Origin: Aquirhabdus parva
GTDB lineage: Bacteria; Pseudomonadota; Gammaproteobacteria; Pseudomonadales; Moraxellaceae
Direction of reading: 5' to 3'
Length of the DNA: 64,000 nt
NCBI RefSeq assembly: GCF_003351745.1
Contig: NZ_CP031222.1
Span: 1,284,207 to 1,348,206, forward strand
Part shown: in pieces, positions 18,600-29,502 of the stretch
Layout of the letters: each line of letters opens with the position of its first letter
How positions within the stretch are numbered: position 1 is the first letter of the stretch
Position numbers and translations under genes: made by a program
Notes under the pieces: model-generated
What the model was told of the DNA's origin: nothing
Database searches by the model: none
Seen by the model: the letters and a program-made list of their open reading frames with translations, nothing else

Positions 18600-20604
18600 T
18601 TCAGCACGATCTGCTTCACCTGTTTCTGCGCGTATCCAGCAGCTCCCTGCGGCTCTTGCAAACCAAATTGCTGCTGGTGAGGTTGTTGAGCGACCTGCAT
18701 CAGTAGTCAAGGAGCTCGTAGAGAATGCATTGGATGCGGGAGCAACACGTATCGAGGTCCGTGTGCAGCAAGGGGGCTCTACATCCATTGAGGTTCAAGA
18801 TAATGGCTCAGGTATTCATCCAGATGACTTAGCGCTGGCTGTCTTGCGTCATGCAACCAGTAAAATTTCGACTGCAGAGCAACTTGCTGCAATTGCAACA
18901 TTGGGGTTTCGCGGTGAAGCCTTGGCGTCTATTGCAGCGATCTCACGCTTTAGTCTATCCAGTAGTCAAACCAACGATGGTTTAGGATATGAAGTCAGTA
19001 TCGAGAACAATATTGATTCTGATATAACGACTGTAACACTTGATGACGCATTGAAATATAGTGATCGGATCGTTCCTAAGCCTATTGCCCATGCCAGAGG
19101 TAGTCGTGTAGTCGTGCGGGATTTATTTTTCAATGTCCCCGCACGCCGAAAGTTTCTAAAAAGTGTTGGTACGGAATATAGCCATATAGAAGAAGTGCTG
19201 AAGAGAATGGCACTTGTCCATTTCGATGTTGCTTTTGTACTGATCCATAATGATCAAAAGAAATTAGACCTTCCCATTGCCGACAGTGGCGAATTACGTT
19301 TGCAACGCGTGCGTAAAATTCTCGGTGCACGTTTTGCGGATACGGCCCATTGGGTCGATGCTGAAAGTTTGGATTTGCGCTTAGCTGGTTGGTTGGGTCA
19401 TCCTGCCGAGGCGCGTGGTCAGCCCGATTTACAGTATCTCTATGTGAATGGCCGGATTGTTAAAGATCGAAGTGTGAGTCATGCACTGCGGATGGCGTAT
19501 GAATCGGTCTTGCATGGTCATCGTCATCCAGCTTTTTTATTATTTTTAGAGCTGGATCCTGAGCGTGTGGATGTCAATGTTCATCCCACGAAACATGAGG
19601 TTCGCTTTGTCGCGCAGCGTGAGGTACATGAGTTTGTCCGGCACCATGCCAAGAAAATATTGGCACAATTCCAGACTGCCCCAGCAGAGTTAGGCGATGC
19701 ACTGCATCCCAGTCAACGAATACCAGAATTAACGCAATCCGCACTAGGTCTCCACCATTTAGAAGCTTATCCGAATGCGCGCATACAAGATCAAATCGGG
19801 CAGGCATTTGCGCCAACCTATCGTGATTCTTTTCCTGATCGTCAGGTCAGTGACAACTATCCATTCAACCGTACGAACCCATTACCCAATGTACAGTCCG
19901 CTTTAGGGCAATACTTGGAGGTTTTAAGAGTTGATGAGAGTGCTCGGACTGTACCACCAGCATTAGACGAATATCCTTTAGGCTTGGCTCTGGCTCAGTT
20001 ACATGGGATTTATATCTTGGCGCAAAATCGTGATGGTCTGATCATGGTCGATATGCATGCGGCTCATGAGCGAATATTGCTTGAGCAATTAAAGATTGCA
20101 TGGGATGCCAATCAGTCTGAGCAATGGCAGACACAGCCATTATTGGTTCCACTTGCGGTCGATGTGACCTCTCAGCAAGCGCATCGTGCTGAGCAAATGC
20201 AGGCTAGCCTTCACCGTCTCGGTCTTGAGGTAGATCGCCAAGGCGAGCAAACTGTTGTTGTACGTGCTGTACCCGCTTTGTTAGCTCGTGGGAATATTAC
20301 CTCCTTGGTACAGCAGTTGCTGTCTGATATCGATTTGCCTGAACAAGAACGAGTTGAACTATCTTGGGAGGAATCAAGGCAATTGAATAATAGTGGTTTG
20401 ATTCGCGCCCGTGATCGTATTCTCGGCACGATGGCATGCCATGGTGCAGTACGTGCCCACCGCCAGCTGAGTCTGGCTGAAATGAACGCGTTGCTACGTC
20501 AAATGGAGCAAACGCCATTTGCAAGCCAATGCAATCATGGGCGTCCAACATGGCGTGCATTTCCACTATCTCAGCTTGATAAGCTTTTTGCGCGAGGCGA
20601 TTAA
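18592..20604 (+). CDS. mutL: DNA mismatch repair protein MutL (endonuclease type)
   Basis: MutL links mismatch recognition by MutS to strand removal. N-terminal GHKL ATPase motifs: ELVENALDAGATRI, DNGSGIHPDDLALAVLRHATSKI, TLGFRGEALASI. The C-terminal half carries VDMHAAHERILLEQL, i.e. the DMHA-x2-E-x4-E metal motif of endonuclease-active MutL, plus ACHGAVRAHRQL and CNHGRPTWRAF. These predict latent nicking activity as in Pseudomonas, consistent with a lineage without MutH. A variable linker spans about residues 340-445. 670 residues. Overlaps tsaE, and miaA follows immediately. Confidence 0.96.
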   Translation: MSDSARSASPVSARIQQLPAALANQIAAGEVVERPASVVKELVENALDAGATRIEVRVQQGGSTSIEVQDNGSGIHPDDLALAVLRHATSKISTAEQLAAIATLGFRGEALASIAAISRFSLSSSQTNDGLGYEVSIENNIDSDITTVTLDDALKYSDRIVPKPIAHARGSRVVVRDLFFNVPARRKFLKSVGTEYSHIEEVLKRMALVHFDVAFVLIHNDQKKLDLPIADSGELRLQRVRKILGARFADTAHWVDAESLDLRLAGWLGHPAEARGQPDLQYLYVNGRIVKDRSVSHALRMAYESVLHGHRHPAFLLFLELDPERVDVNVHPTKHEVRFVAQREVHEFVRHHAKKILAQFQTAPAELGDALHPSQRIPELTQSALGLHHLEAYPNARIQDQIGQAFAPTYRDSFPDRQVSDNYPFNRTNPLPNVQSALGQYLEVLRVDESARTVPPALDEYPLGLALAQLHGIYILAQNRDGLIMVDMHAAHERILLEQLKIAWDANQSEQWQTQPLLVPLAVDVTSQQAHRAEQMQASLHRLGLEVDRQGEQTVVVRAVPALLARGNITSLVQQLLSDIDLPEQERVELSWEESRQLNNSGLIRARDRILGTMACHGAVRAHRQLSLAEMNALLRQMEQTPFASQCNHGRPTWRAFPLSQLDKLFARGD

Positions 20605-20610
20605 TTGAAG

Positions 20611-21609
20611 ATGTCGACCAGTGATTCAAGGTATCCCCCAACGGTATGTTTGATGGGGCCTACAGCAAGTGGTAAAACAGCGTTGGCCTGTGAGTTATAT
20701 GATACAGGCCGTTATGAAATCATTTCAGTCGATTCAGCATTGGTTTATCGGGGACTGGATATCGGGACTGCAAAGCCAACCAAGCAGGAGCTGCAGCTTT
20801 ACCCACATCACTTGATCGATATGATCGAACCGGAGGATGTCTATTCTGCAGCAAGTTTTGTGGAAGATGCAAAACGGTTGATTGGGGAGATTCAGCAGCG
20901 GGGGAAAACGCCCTTATTAGTAGGCGGCACGATGTTGTACTTCCGAAGTCTTTTATCGGGCATGGCTGAAATGCCTGCAGCAGATCAAGACGTTCGTGCT
21001 GAGATTGTTAGGCAAGCCGAACTGCATGGTTGGGATTGGATTCATCAGCAATTAGCACTTGTTGATCCGCGCGCGGCACAGCGTTTTTTACCGAGTGATC
21101 GTCAACGGGTAATGCGTGCACTTGAGGTCTTTCGCATCAGTGGTCGGGCGATTAGTGATTTTCATGATACCCAAGAAACACAGCCGATGACTGACCAGTA
21201 TACAATTTATGCCTTAGTGCCTGATCGCGCATTGTTACATGAGCGGATTGCCTTGCGTCTAGAACAAATGTGGGCCGCTGGCTTTATGGATGAAGTACGA
21301 GAGTTACGCAAGCGGCCAAATCTGCATGCAGAATTACCCTCGATGAGAGCGGTGGGGTATCGCCAAGTATGGGAATATCTTGATCAAATTGAAGCGGAAG
21401 GCATAAATGATCGAAAAGATGCTAAATCGACAGAATATCAATTGACTCCCCATTCCAATAAAAAGATACTAGATATGCAAGATCGCGCTTTGTTTGCAAC
21501 GCGACAATTGGCAAAACGACAATACACGTGGATAAGATCGTTACGAGAGTCACACACTATTCAAATATTTAACACAGTCAATGAAGGCTTTCTTCACTTG
21601 CGTAGTTGA
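20611..21609 (+). CDS. miaA: tRNA dimethylallyltransferase
   Basis: MiaA prenylates A37 of tRNAs reading U-starting codons. Motifs: LMGPTASGKTALACELY (P-loop), ISVDSALVYRGLDIGTAKPT, YPHHLIDMIEPEDVYSAASF, LVGGTMLYFRSL, and MRAVGYRQVWEYL. The start is ambiguous: a TTG at 20605 has an ideal GAGG spacing (8 bases) inside the end of mutL, whereas the ATG two codons later (20611) matches the family's usual beginning. An insertion of about 20 residues (near 268-290, NDRKDAKSTEYQLTPHSNKK) precedes the final ATRQLAKRQYTWIRS helix. Confidence 0.95.
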   Translation: MSTSDSRYPPTVCLMGPTASGKTALACELYDTGRYEIISVDSALVYRGLDIGTAKPTKQELQLYPHHLIDMIEPEDVYSAASFVEDAKRLIGEIQQRGKTPLLVGGTMLYFRSLLSGMAEMPAADQDVRAEIVRQAELHGWDWIHQQLALVDPRAAQRFLPSDRQRVMRALEVFRISGRAISDFHDTQETQPMTDQYTIYALVPDRALLHERIALRLEQMWAAGFMDEVRELRKRPNLHAELPSMRAVGYRQVWEYLDQIEAEGINDRKDAKSTEYQLTPHSNKKILDMQDRALFATRQLAKRQYTWIRSLRESHTIQIFNTVNEGFLHLRS

Positions 21610-21701
21610 AAAGAATGGCTCAAAATTATACCCCCTGTTTTGTGTTAATAAAAAATTAATTAGTAGCTAATATTGGCCGCTTTTTTGTTTTGGAGAAATA
21701 A

Positions 21702-22193
21702 ATGTCAAAAGGTCAAACACTACAAGATCCATTTTTAAACGCCTTGCGTAAAGAGCGGATTCCTGTTTCAATTTTTTTAGTCAACGGAATTAAACTACAA
21801 GGTCAAATTGAATCATTTGATCAATATGTTGTTCTCCTAAAAAATACGGTAAGCCAAATGGTTTACAAACATGCAATTTCTACGGTTGTTCCTGCACGTA
21901 ACCCACGTCCAGCGGCAGGTGAGCAGCAAGCAGCTTTCCCAGCAGCAACGGGTGGTTTTGGTGCTCAAGGTGTAGGTTTTGCAGGTCAAGCACCGAGTGG
22001 TTTTGGTGGCGCACCACGTGGCTTTGGAGCGGCTCAACCCGGTGGCTTTGGTAATCAAGGTGGTTTTGGTCAACAGCCTGGTTTTGGTACTGGCTATGGT
22101 CATAACCAAGCGGGTCAAGGTAATCAGACTACAGGTTTTGAAGGCAACAAGTTTGATGGTGAAGAAGACGGAGGGGATCACAATAATTTCTAA
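21702..22193 (+). CDS. hfq: RNA chaperone Hfq with long Gly-rich tail
   Basis: Hfq pairs small RNAs with mRNAs as a hexameric Sm-like ring. The first 66 or so residues are a standard Hfq core ([40 protein letters not shown] ending in [10 protein letters not shown]). A further 97 residues form a Gly/Phe/Gln/Ala-rich tail with repeated GGFG, GFGGA and GNQ units, predicted disordered. Such tails are characteristic of Acinetobacter and Moraxella. It has its own 90-base leader after miaA and a terminator behind; hflX does not follow. Confidence 0.97.
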   Translation: MSKGQTLQDPFLNALRKERIPVSIFLVNGIKLQGQIESFDQYVVLLKNTVSQMVYKHAISTVVPARNPRPAAGEQQAAFPAATGGFGAQGVGFAGQAPSGFGGAPRGFGAAQPGGFGNQGGFGQQPGFGTGYGHNQAGQGNQTTGFEGNKFDGEEDGGDHNNF

Positions 22194-22213
22194 TTATTGT
22201 TCCTTAACTTTTC

Positions 22214-22249
22214 AAAAAGCTGCACCGCGATTATGTGGTGCTTTTTTTT
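22214..22249 (+). terminator. Terminator of hfq
   Basis: GCACC/GGTGC stem with a 10-base loop, preceded by A5 and followed by eight T, 20-50 bases past the hfq stop. The stem is short (5 bp). Confidence 0.7.
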
Positions 22250-22468
22250 GTCCATTTTTTAGTATATTGAATATGAGATAATAGTTATCTTCAAAAACAG
22301 ATAATGAAAAGATCACCATAGTGTACTTAGTTCATATACGGAGTACATTAACTGGATGCAGGAGGTTAAGTCTAGCTTGACCGTTCAGTCTGAAGAGTGA
22401 TTGGTAAAATTTTAGGATTGGAGGAGGAGCGGAAGCTTTAAGGTCATTTGAGCTGATATTGACCACAC

Positions 22469-22506
22469 GTCTTAAGTTCATGGGATATACCCTATGAACT
22501 TAAGAC
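22469..22506. repeat. Long hairpin beyond the surA stop
   Basis: A 13-bp perfect inverted repeat (GTCTTAAGTTCAT / ATGAACTTAAGAC) continued by GGG/CCC with one bulged base, around a 5-6 base AT loop. It sits 26 bases beyond the surA stop codon. No T-run follows on either strand, so it is not a classical terminator; it could protect the 3' end of the lptD-surA mRNA or be a protein site. The rest of 22250-22532 shows nothing recognisable. Confidence 0.6.
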
Positions 22507-22532
22507 ACATATGAGTCGATATCACCTCTGGC

Positions 22533-23942
22533 TTAACGCGATGTTGATCCATCACGAATATCGACATAGGCCGCAGCGCGAATTTCGCGGAGCCAGTTAT
22601 CCAGCTCAACAGGATATTGACGATCATAAAGAGTTTTCTTTGCAACTTCTCGGCGATACTGCTGTGTCATATCCTGATCACGGGAGGCTTCTACCTGAAG
22701 AATATGCCAGCCGAAATTAGATTGGAAGGGCGCGCTTAATTGCCCCTCAGGCGTATTCAGCATAACCTTCTCGAAAGCTGGGACCATTTCACCTGTAGAA
22801 ACCCAGTTTAGATCACCACCATTTTGAGCAGAGCCTGGGTCATCGGAATAGGCCTTTGCCATGTCTTCAAAAGAAGCCCCAGCTTTCAGTTTGGCGTAAA
22901 TATCATCAATCTTGAGCTTAGCTTCGTCAACACTAACGACTTCGCTGGTTTTGGCAAGAATATGACGCACATGATACTGATGCACTATGGCACCAGCAGC
23001 ACCGCGCTCATCATTGAGTTGTAGAAAGTCTACGCCGTCAGAAGTCATAAAAGGCTTACTGAACTCTCCACGTTTCAGGCTAGTTAGCGCCTCAACGAAA
23101 GGTGTAGGTAATTCATCAGATTTTCGCCAACCTTGATTTCCGCCACGGAGTTGGAGGCTATTGACGACCGTTTCGACTGACTTACCCGCTTGCAACTGTT
23201 TAAGTGCCTCGGCGGCAGTTGCATTGGCTTTAGCGACTTCTACGGCATTCTTTTCATCAGAAAAAGGAGCTTGGAGTACGGTAAAATTAAATTCAGTTTT
23301 CAGCGCTTCTACGCTTTGTGGCGAGCTCAGGAAGTTATCAATATCTTGGTCAGTAATTTTGATCCGACTGGATACTCTATTTTGTTGCAAACGATTAATG
23401 TTTAAATCGTCTTGGATTTGCTGGCGGAATTCGGCATAACCATTGGGTTTGATGCTGTCCAGTTTCGCTTGAAAGGCGCTTAGTGAGGAGGCTCCCTGTT
23501 GCTGAGCAATGCTAGCAATGGCACTGTTTAAGGTATTCTCATCAACGTTTGCACCACTGCGGGCAATAATTCCGAGTTGAATCTTACGTAGAATCAATTG
23601 ACGAACAACATCGTTTTGGATTACTTCATCGCTTGGCGGTGTTTGCTTACGCGCTAAAAACTGCTGTTTGGTATCGTACATCGACCTGCCGACTTCGCTT
23701 GCAAGTAAGACCGAGTCATCAACAACTGCAACAACATGGTCTAACGGTGCGGCAACCGTGCTTGTTGTCGCAGCATGGGCTACGCTCAAGGGAGTCGTGC
23801 CAACGATGCTCAGCGTGGCTAAAGATATCGCTGAGAACAAAACACGCAAATGGTGGGTTTTTGATGTCTCATTTTGATATTTGATTTCATCAAAATGCTG
23901 ATTAAGAACACTTATTTTAAATGATTTTAGCGATTTTGCCAC
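22533..23942 (-). CDS. surA: Periplasmic chaperone SurA
   Basis: SurA escorts unfolded outer-membrane proteins to the BAM complex. The 469-residue protein has an N-terminal signal sequence beginning after an unusually long polar stretch (hydrophobic LRVLFSAISLATLSIVG near 32-48, cleavage near AHA), a SurA N-domain (VVAVVDDSVLLASEV...LILRKIQLGIIARSGANVDENTLN), a divergent first parvulin domain (about 220-320) and a well-conserved second one (YHVRHILAKT...AKAYSDDPGSAQNGGDLNWVSTGEMVPAFE...FGWHILQV). It overlaps the end of lptD by 16 bases, the usual lptD-surA arrangement. Confidence 0.94.
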   Translation of the reverse strand: MAKSLKSFKISVLNQHFDEIKYQNETSKTHHLRVLFSAISLATLSIVGTTPLSVAHAATTSTVAAPLDHVVAVVDDSVLLASEVGRSMYDTKQQFLARKQTPPSDEVIQNDVVRQLILRKIQLGIIARSGANVDENTLNSAIASIAQQQGASSLSAFQAKLDSIKPNGYAEFRQQIQDDLNINRLQQNRVSSRIKITDQDIDNFLSSPQSVEALKTEFNFTVLQAPFSDEKNAVEVAKANATAAEALKQLQAGKSVETVVNSLQLRGGNQGWRKSDELPTPFVEALTSLKRGEFSKPFMTSDGVDFLQLNDERGAAGAIVHQYHVRHILAKTSEVVSVDEAKLKIDDIYAKLKAGASFEDMAKAYSDDPGSAQNGGDLNWVSTGEMVPAFEKVMLNTPEGQLSAPFQSNFGWHILQVEASRDQDMTQQYRREVAKKTLYDRQYPVELDNWLREIRAAAYVDIRDGSTSR

Positions 23943-26473
23943 GTTGAGTCTACCTGGGTGAATCCATAAATTTTCTGCTTAAGCAGGGTTGCAAGATTGC
24001 TGTCGGAATTGCTAGCTAATCCCTTGAATGTAATTTGTAAGACCACGCTGCGATGAGCGTCTGTAACCTTCGGATCATCAAAATCGTTATAGTAAGAACG
24101 ACCAAATAACGCAATACTCCAACAACATGCATCGTAGTCAATCCCTACCAAAGCATCGCGTGTTACACGTTGCAGTAGATCGTATTGAACAGAACCGAGC
24201 ACACGAAAATTATTATAAACAGGCTGGATAAAAGAAGCCGTTGCTTGCCGTGAAGCAATTTGATTGTCTTCTGTAACATTACGCCTAAAAATATAGCCTA
24301 GACTCGTGACGCGACCTGAATCCGTTGCATAATGAATTGCCGTTGATGATGTTGAAAGATTTCCTGAGGGAGTCCATAGTGCACTACTATCCACAGTCAG
24401 ATTTTTATTCCATGCCGCACCGATTTCTACCCCTGGACCTGATGAGCTGGATGTTCCAATGGCATCAGTTTGTGCTAACCGTGTTTTACGATCACTGAAG
24501 TACAAGCGGTCTGCAACGCCAATTCTGAAGCGTTCCAATCCATTACTATCGTAGAAACGATTGGTTATTCCGAGTGTTGCAAAGTTATTATCATCTAAAC
24601 GGTCCATACCAATGAAACGCGACGGGCTGAAAAGTTGCTCATAACCATTTGATGCATAAGTGGTATCAAATACTGGAAATGCACTCTGTTTTTGTACATA
24701 GGGTGAGTACGCATAAAAGAAACGAGGTTCAAGGGTTTGCAAGTAGGATCCTGCATCACGTTCAAAGATAAGCCCACTATCGAAGGTGAACTGAGGCACG
24801 ATGGCTGTTGGTGACTCAGAAACACCCGTTGCAGGTTTATTGGTTTGATAGTCGGTTTGATCTTGATAGAACAACGTACGTACTGATAAAGACGGAATAG
24901 CATACCCGCCCGCATCACGGAAATTATATTTTATGCCCGCGACATTATATTGACGTAAACCATTGGTTTCGGGCCCCGAACCATCGGTAATATCGCGTTG
25001 AAAATAACCAGTATCATTGGTTGCAAACCGTTGCCAACCATTAAGAGAGCCTTGGTCATAGTCTAAGTGGAGCTGTATACGTCCATAGGGGCGATTAATG
25101 TCTGTAACCGTTTTATCATCTAAGCGCTGATAGTCCAGTCCTCGTAAATATCCGCTTAATCCCCAGTCGCTATTGTTATAGTTTAAGGTTGCGGAGCGTT
25201 CCATAGTCAGCGTTGATGTAGGTCCAATGATGGACTGTCCGACATCAGAGAAATAGTCTTTATCAGAGACATAATTCAAATTAACGAAACTGCTCCAGTG
25301 CGGATTAAACACCATGCTGTGCTGAAAAGTGAGTTCTTTACGATCTTGATCTTTACGTCCAGCATCATCGATATATTTGGAATCATTGGGTAAAAAAGCA
25401 CCATTAATGATACCGCTACCAAAGTTCTCAGTTAAAAAACGGAATTCACCGCCCAGCATTGGACCGCGGTTAGTGATGATGCGTGGCGTGACCGTAGCAT
25501 CATAGTTGGGTGCAAGGTTCAGATAATAAGGAACAGCAAGGTCAAAGCCATTGTTTGAGGTATAGCGTACAGTGGGAATAAGAACACCACTTGAACGACG
25601 ACCATCGATAGGGAAGTTAAAATATGGGGTGTAAAAAATGGGAACTTGGCCAATGTAGAGTTTTGCGTCTCGCGCGACTCCACGACCAGTTTCCTGATTG
25701 AGATCAAGTTTACGGGACTTGAGCTTCCACCCTATGGTATCCGGCTCACAGGTTGAGTAAACCGAATCCATAATGCGCGTCAGATGATCATTTTCACGAA
25801 TAACATCACTGGCTTCACCATGTCCTTGACGATCTGACATGATAAATTTAGGGTTTTTAATACTGCCTGTCTGGGTATCTAAGTTATAGACACCGGATTC
25901 ACCATAAGTGACAAAGCCCGGATTTGCAATTTTTACATTGCCCGTTGCAGTCGCAACGGTTTGTTCTGGATTCAGGGCAACTTTATCGGCGCTTAGTAAG
26001 CGATTGGGTTGACTGATTCGCACATTCCCCGTCAGCACAGAACCTTCTTTGGGATCGTAGTATGCGTAATCAGAGCGTGTTTTTGTATCTGACTGATCCA
26101 CGGGTACATTTGGCTGTGAACTATTCGTCGGAATCGGAGTGATCCAAACCCCGCGGCACGCTGCGGGCACTTTGATGCGTTGCTCTGCGGGGAGCTGAGC
26201 AAGCTGCTGTCTGTCATAGAACCCATAATTCAGAGGGGCGTCTGGATTAGTATCAGGCGTACTTTGAGTATTGTTTTGGTTATTCGTGCTTGTGTCTGCA
26301 AAGGCAGATTGCTCTGCTAATACGGCAGAAGCTAAACCAATCGCGAAAGCGAGATTATGAAGTTTAAATCGACGCAATTTCAGATAATCCGTTTTAGAGT
26401 GAGATTTGGCTTTTCGCTGGTCATCACGATCAGAATAAGGGCTACTTGAGTCATTACCAGAATGTGTAGGCAT
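23927..26473 (-). CDS. lptD: LPS-assembly protein LptD
   Basis: LptD is the outer-membrane beta-barrel that with LptE inserts LPS/LOS into the outer leaflet. Start taken at MPTHSGND (848 residues); signal sequence about residues 34-60 (LHNLAFAIGLASAVLAEQSAFA). The N-terminal OstA/jellyroll domain has SVLTGNVRISQPNRLLSADKVALNPEQTVATATGNVKI, followed by the barrel (YFNFPIDGRRSSGVLIPTVRY...GGEFRFL). Cysteines at VPAACRG, YSTCEPD and DYDACCW fit the disulfides needed for function. Cotranscribed with surA and divergent from amgK-murU. Confidence 0.95.
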   Translation of the reverse strand: MPTHSGNDSSSPYSDRDDQRKAKSHSKTDYLKLRRFKLHNLAFAIGLASAVLAEQSAFADTSTNNQNNTQSTPDTNPDAPLNYGFYDRQQLAQLPAEQRIKVPAACRGVWITPIPTNSSQPNVPVDQSDTKTRSDYAYYDPKEGSVLTGNVRISQPNRLLSADKVALNPEQTVATATGNVKIANPGFVTYGESGVYNLDTQTGSIKNPKFIMSDRQGHGEASDVIRENDHLTRIMDSVYSTCEPDTIGWKLKSRKLDLNQETGRGVARDAKLYIGQVPIFYTPYFNFPIDGRRSSGVLIPTVRYTSNNGFDLAVPYYLNLAPNYDATVTPRIITNRGPMLGGEFRFLTENFGSGIINGAFLPNDSKYIDDAGRKDQDRKELTFQHSMVFNPHWSSFVNLNYVSDKDYFSDVGQSIIGPTSTLTMERSATLNYNNSDWGLSGYLRGLDYQRLDDKTVTDINRPYGRIQLHLDYDQGSLNGWQRFATNDTGYFQRDITDGSGPETNGLRQYNVAGIKYNFRDAGGYAIPSLSVRTLFYQDQTDYQTNKPATGVSESPTAIVPQFTFDSGLIFERDAGSYLQTLEPRFFYAYSPYVQKQSAFPVFDTTYASNGYEQLFSPSRFIGMDRLDDNNFATLGITNRFYDSNGLERFRIGVADRLYFSDRKTRLAQTDAIGTSSSSGPGVEIGAAWNKNLTVDSSALWTPSGNLSTSSTAIHYATDSGRVTSLGYIFRRNVTEDNQIASRQATASFIQPVYNNFRVLGSVQYDLLQRVTRDALVGIDYDACCWSIALFGRSYYNDFDDPKVTDAHRSVVLQITFKGLASNSDSNLATLLKQKIYGFTQVDSTWQNR

Positions 26474-26616
26474 AGAGACAAACTTTACAACAAATATAAG
26501 ACAACCTGCATCATAGAGAAAAATCTGACGAGCGGCTACACTCACGCTATCATTGTGCCTAAGTAACTTAGATTTTTTTGGTAACGGACAACTTTTTTAT
26601 CAAGGATTAGCCTTTT

Positions 26617-28430
<1,814 letters not shown>

Positions 28431-28461
28431 GCTCCCTCGTATGCAGGAATGGTAATCAGCG

Positions 28462-29472
28462 ATGAGCGTTCAGTCTTTGATTAATCCGTCCATGTCAGAT
28501 ACGCAGTTTCTGACTCAGTGGCTATCTGGCTTAATGACTCAGCAACGTTCGCCCAATACGCTCAAGGCATATCAACGCGATGTCAGCAAATTATTGGCTT
28601 TTTTGCAATTTGAGCAAAGCAATACGATACACGCAAAAAAAAATAAGTTACATGAAACTAATGTTGAAAAAATAGATCTTTTGGAAGATAGCCATTATTT
28701 TAAAGTACTGGATCGCCTTGCAATTACGCGATTTGCAGGATTTCGTATGGAGGAAGGGGGGATTTCCTCTTCGAGTTTACAGCGAGAGTTGTCGGCAATA
28801 CGTCATTTTGCAGGGTGGTTGGTTGAACATGGCGTTCTGACTCAGAACCCCGCCCAAGACTTTAGTATTCAACGGCCACCTAGACCTCTACCCAGTGTTA
28901 TGGATGCAGAAGTACTTCAACAGCTTCTTGAACAGCAAGCACCAGTTGATCGCGATGAAGCAAGGCTTTGGGTTAGGGATCGGGCTATTCTGGAGCTTTT
29001 ATACAGTAGTGGGCTACGTCTTTCTGAACTTGCCGATTTAACCTTACCCATGTTGGATCTAGGGCAAAAACTTGTTACGGTAACGGGGAAGGGGCGTAAG
29101 ACACGTATATTACCTATTGGTTCTAAAGCACTTACTGCACTACAGGAGTGGTTACCACATCGTCATCTTTGGGCTGCTGAAGGGGTGTTACATGTTTTTG
29201 TAAGCGAGCAGCGGGGTGAAAAATTACATCCGCGAACCATTGAGCGACGTGTCAGCCATCAAGCGCTACGTGCTGGTATCGCTCAACATCTTCATCCTCA
29301 TTTGCTTCGCCACTGTTTCGCCTCCCATTTATTAGCAGGAAGTGGGGATTTGCGTGCAGTACAAGAGTTGTTAGGTCATGCCAATATCAGCACAACCCAA
29401 ATTTATACCCACCTTGATTTTGAGCATCTCACCAAAGTATACGATCAGGCTCATCCGAGGGCGAGGAAGTAA
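28462..29472 (+). CDS. xerC: Tyrosine recombinase XerC
   Basis: XerC acts with XerD at dif to resolve chromosome dimers. All catalytic residues are visible: Arg186 (SGLRLSEL), Lys210 (TGKGRKTR), His280 and Arg283 (HPHLLRHCFASHLL), His306 (LGHANIS) and Tyr315 (TTQIYTHL). 336 residues, longer than the usual 300 because of about 30 extra polar residues (near 53-82, including HAKKNKLHETNVEK) inside the N-terminal SAM-like domain. No phage or integron genes nearby, so it is the housekeeping recombinase. Third gene of amgK-murU-xerC. Confidence 0.92.
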   Translation: MSVQSLINPSMSDTQFLTQWLSGLMTQQRSPNTLKAYQRDVSKLLAFLQFEQSNTIHAKKNKLHETNVEKIDLLEDSHYFKVLDRLAITRFAGFRMEEGGISSSSLQRELSAIRHFAGWLVEHGVLTQNPAQDFSIQRPPRPLPSVMDAEVLQQLLEQQAPVDRDEARLWVRDRAILELLYSSGLRLSELADLTLPMLDLGQKLVTVTGKGRKTRILPIGSKALTALQEWLPHRHLWAAEGVLHVFVSEQRGEKLHPRTIERRVSHQALRAGIAQHLHPHLLRHCFASHLLAGSGDLRAVQELLGHANISTTQIYTHLDFEHLTKVYDQAHPRARK

Positions 29473-29502
29473 TCTTCGACGTCATCAGGCATCATTCACG
29501 TC

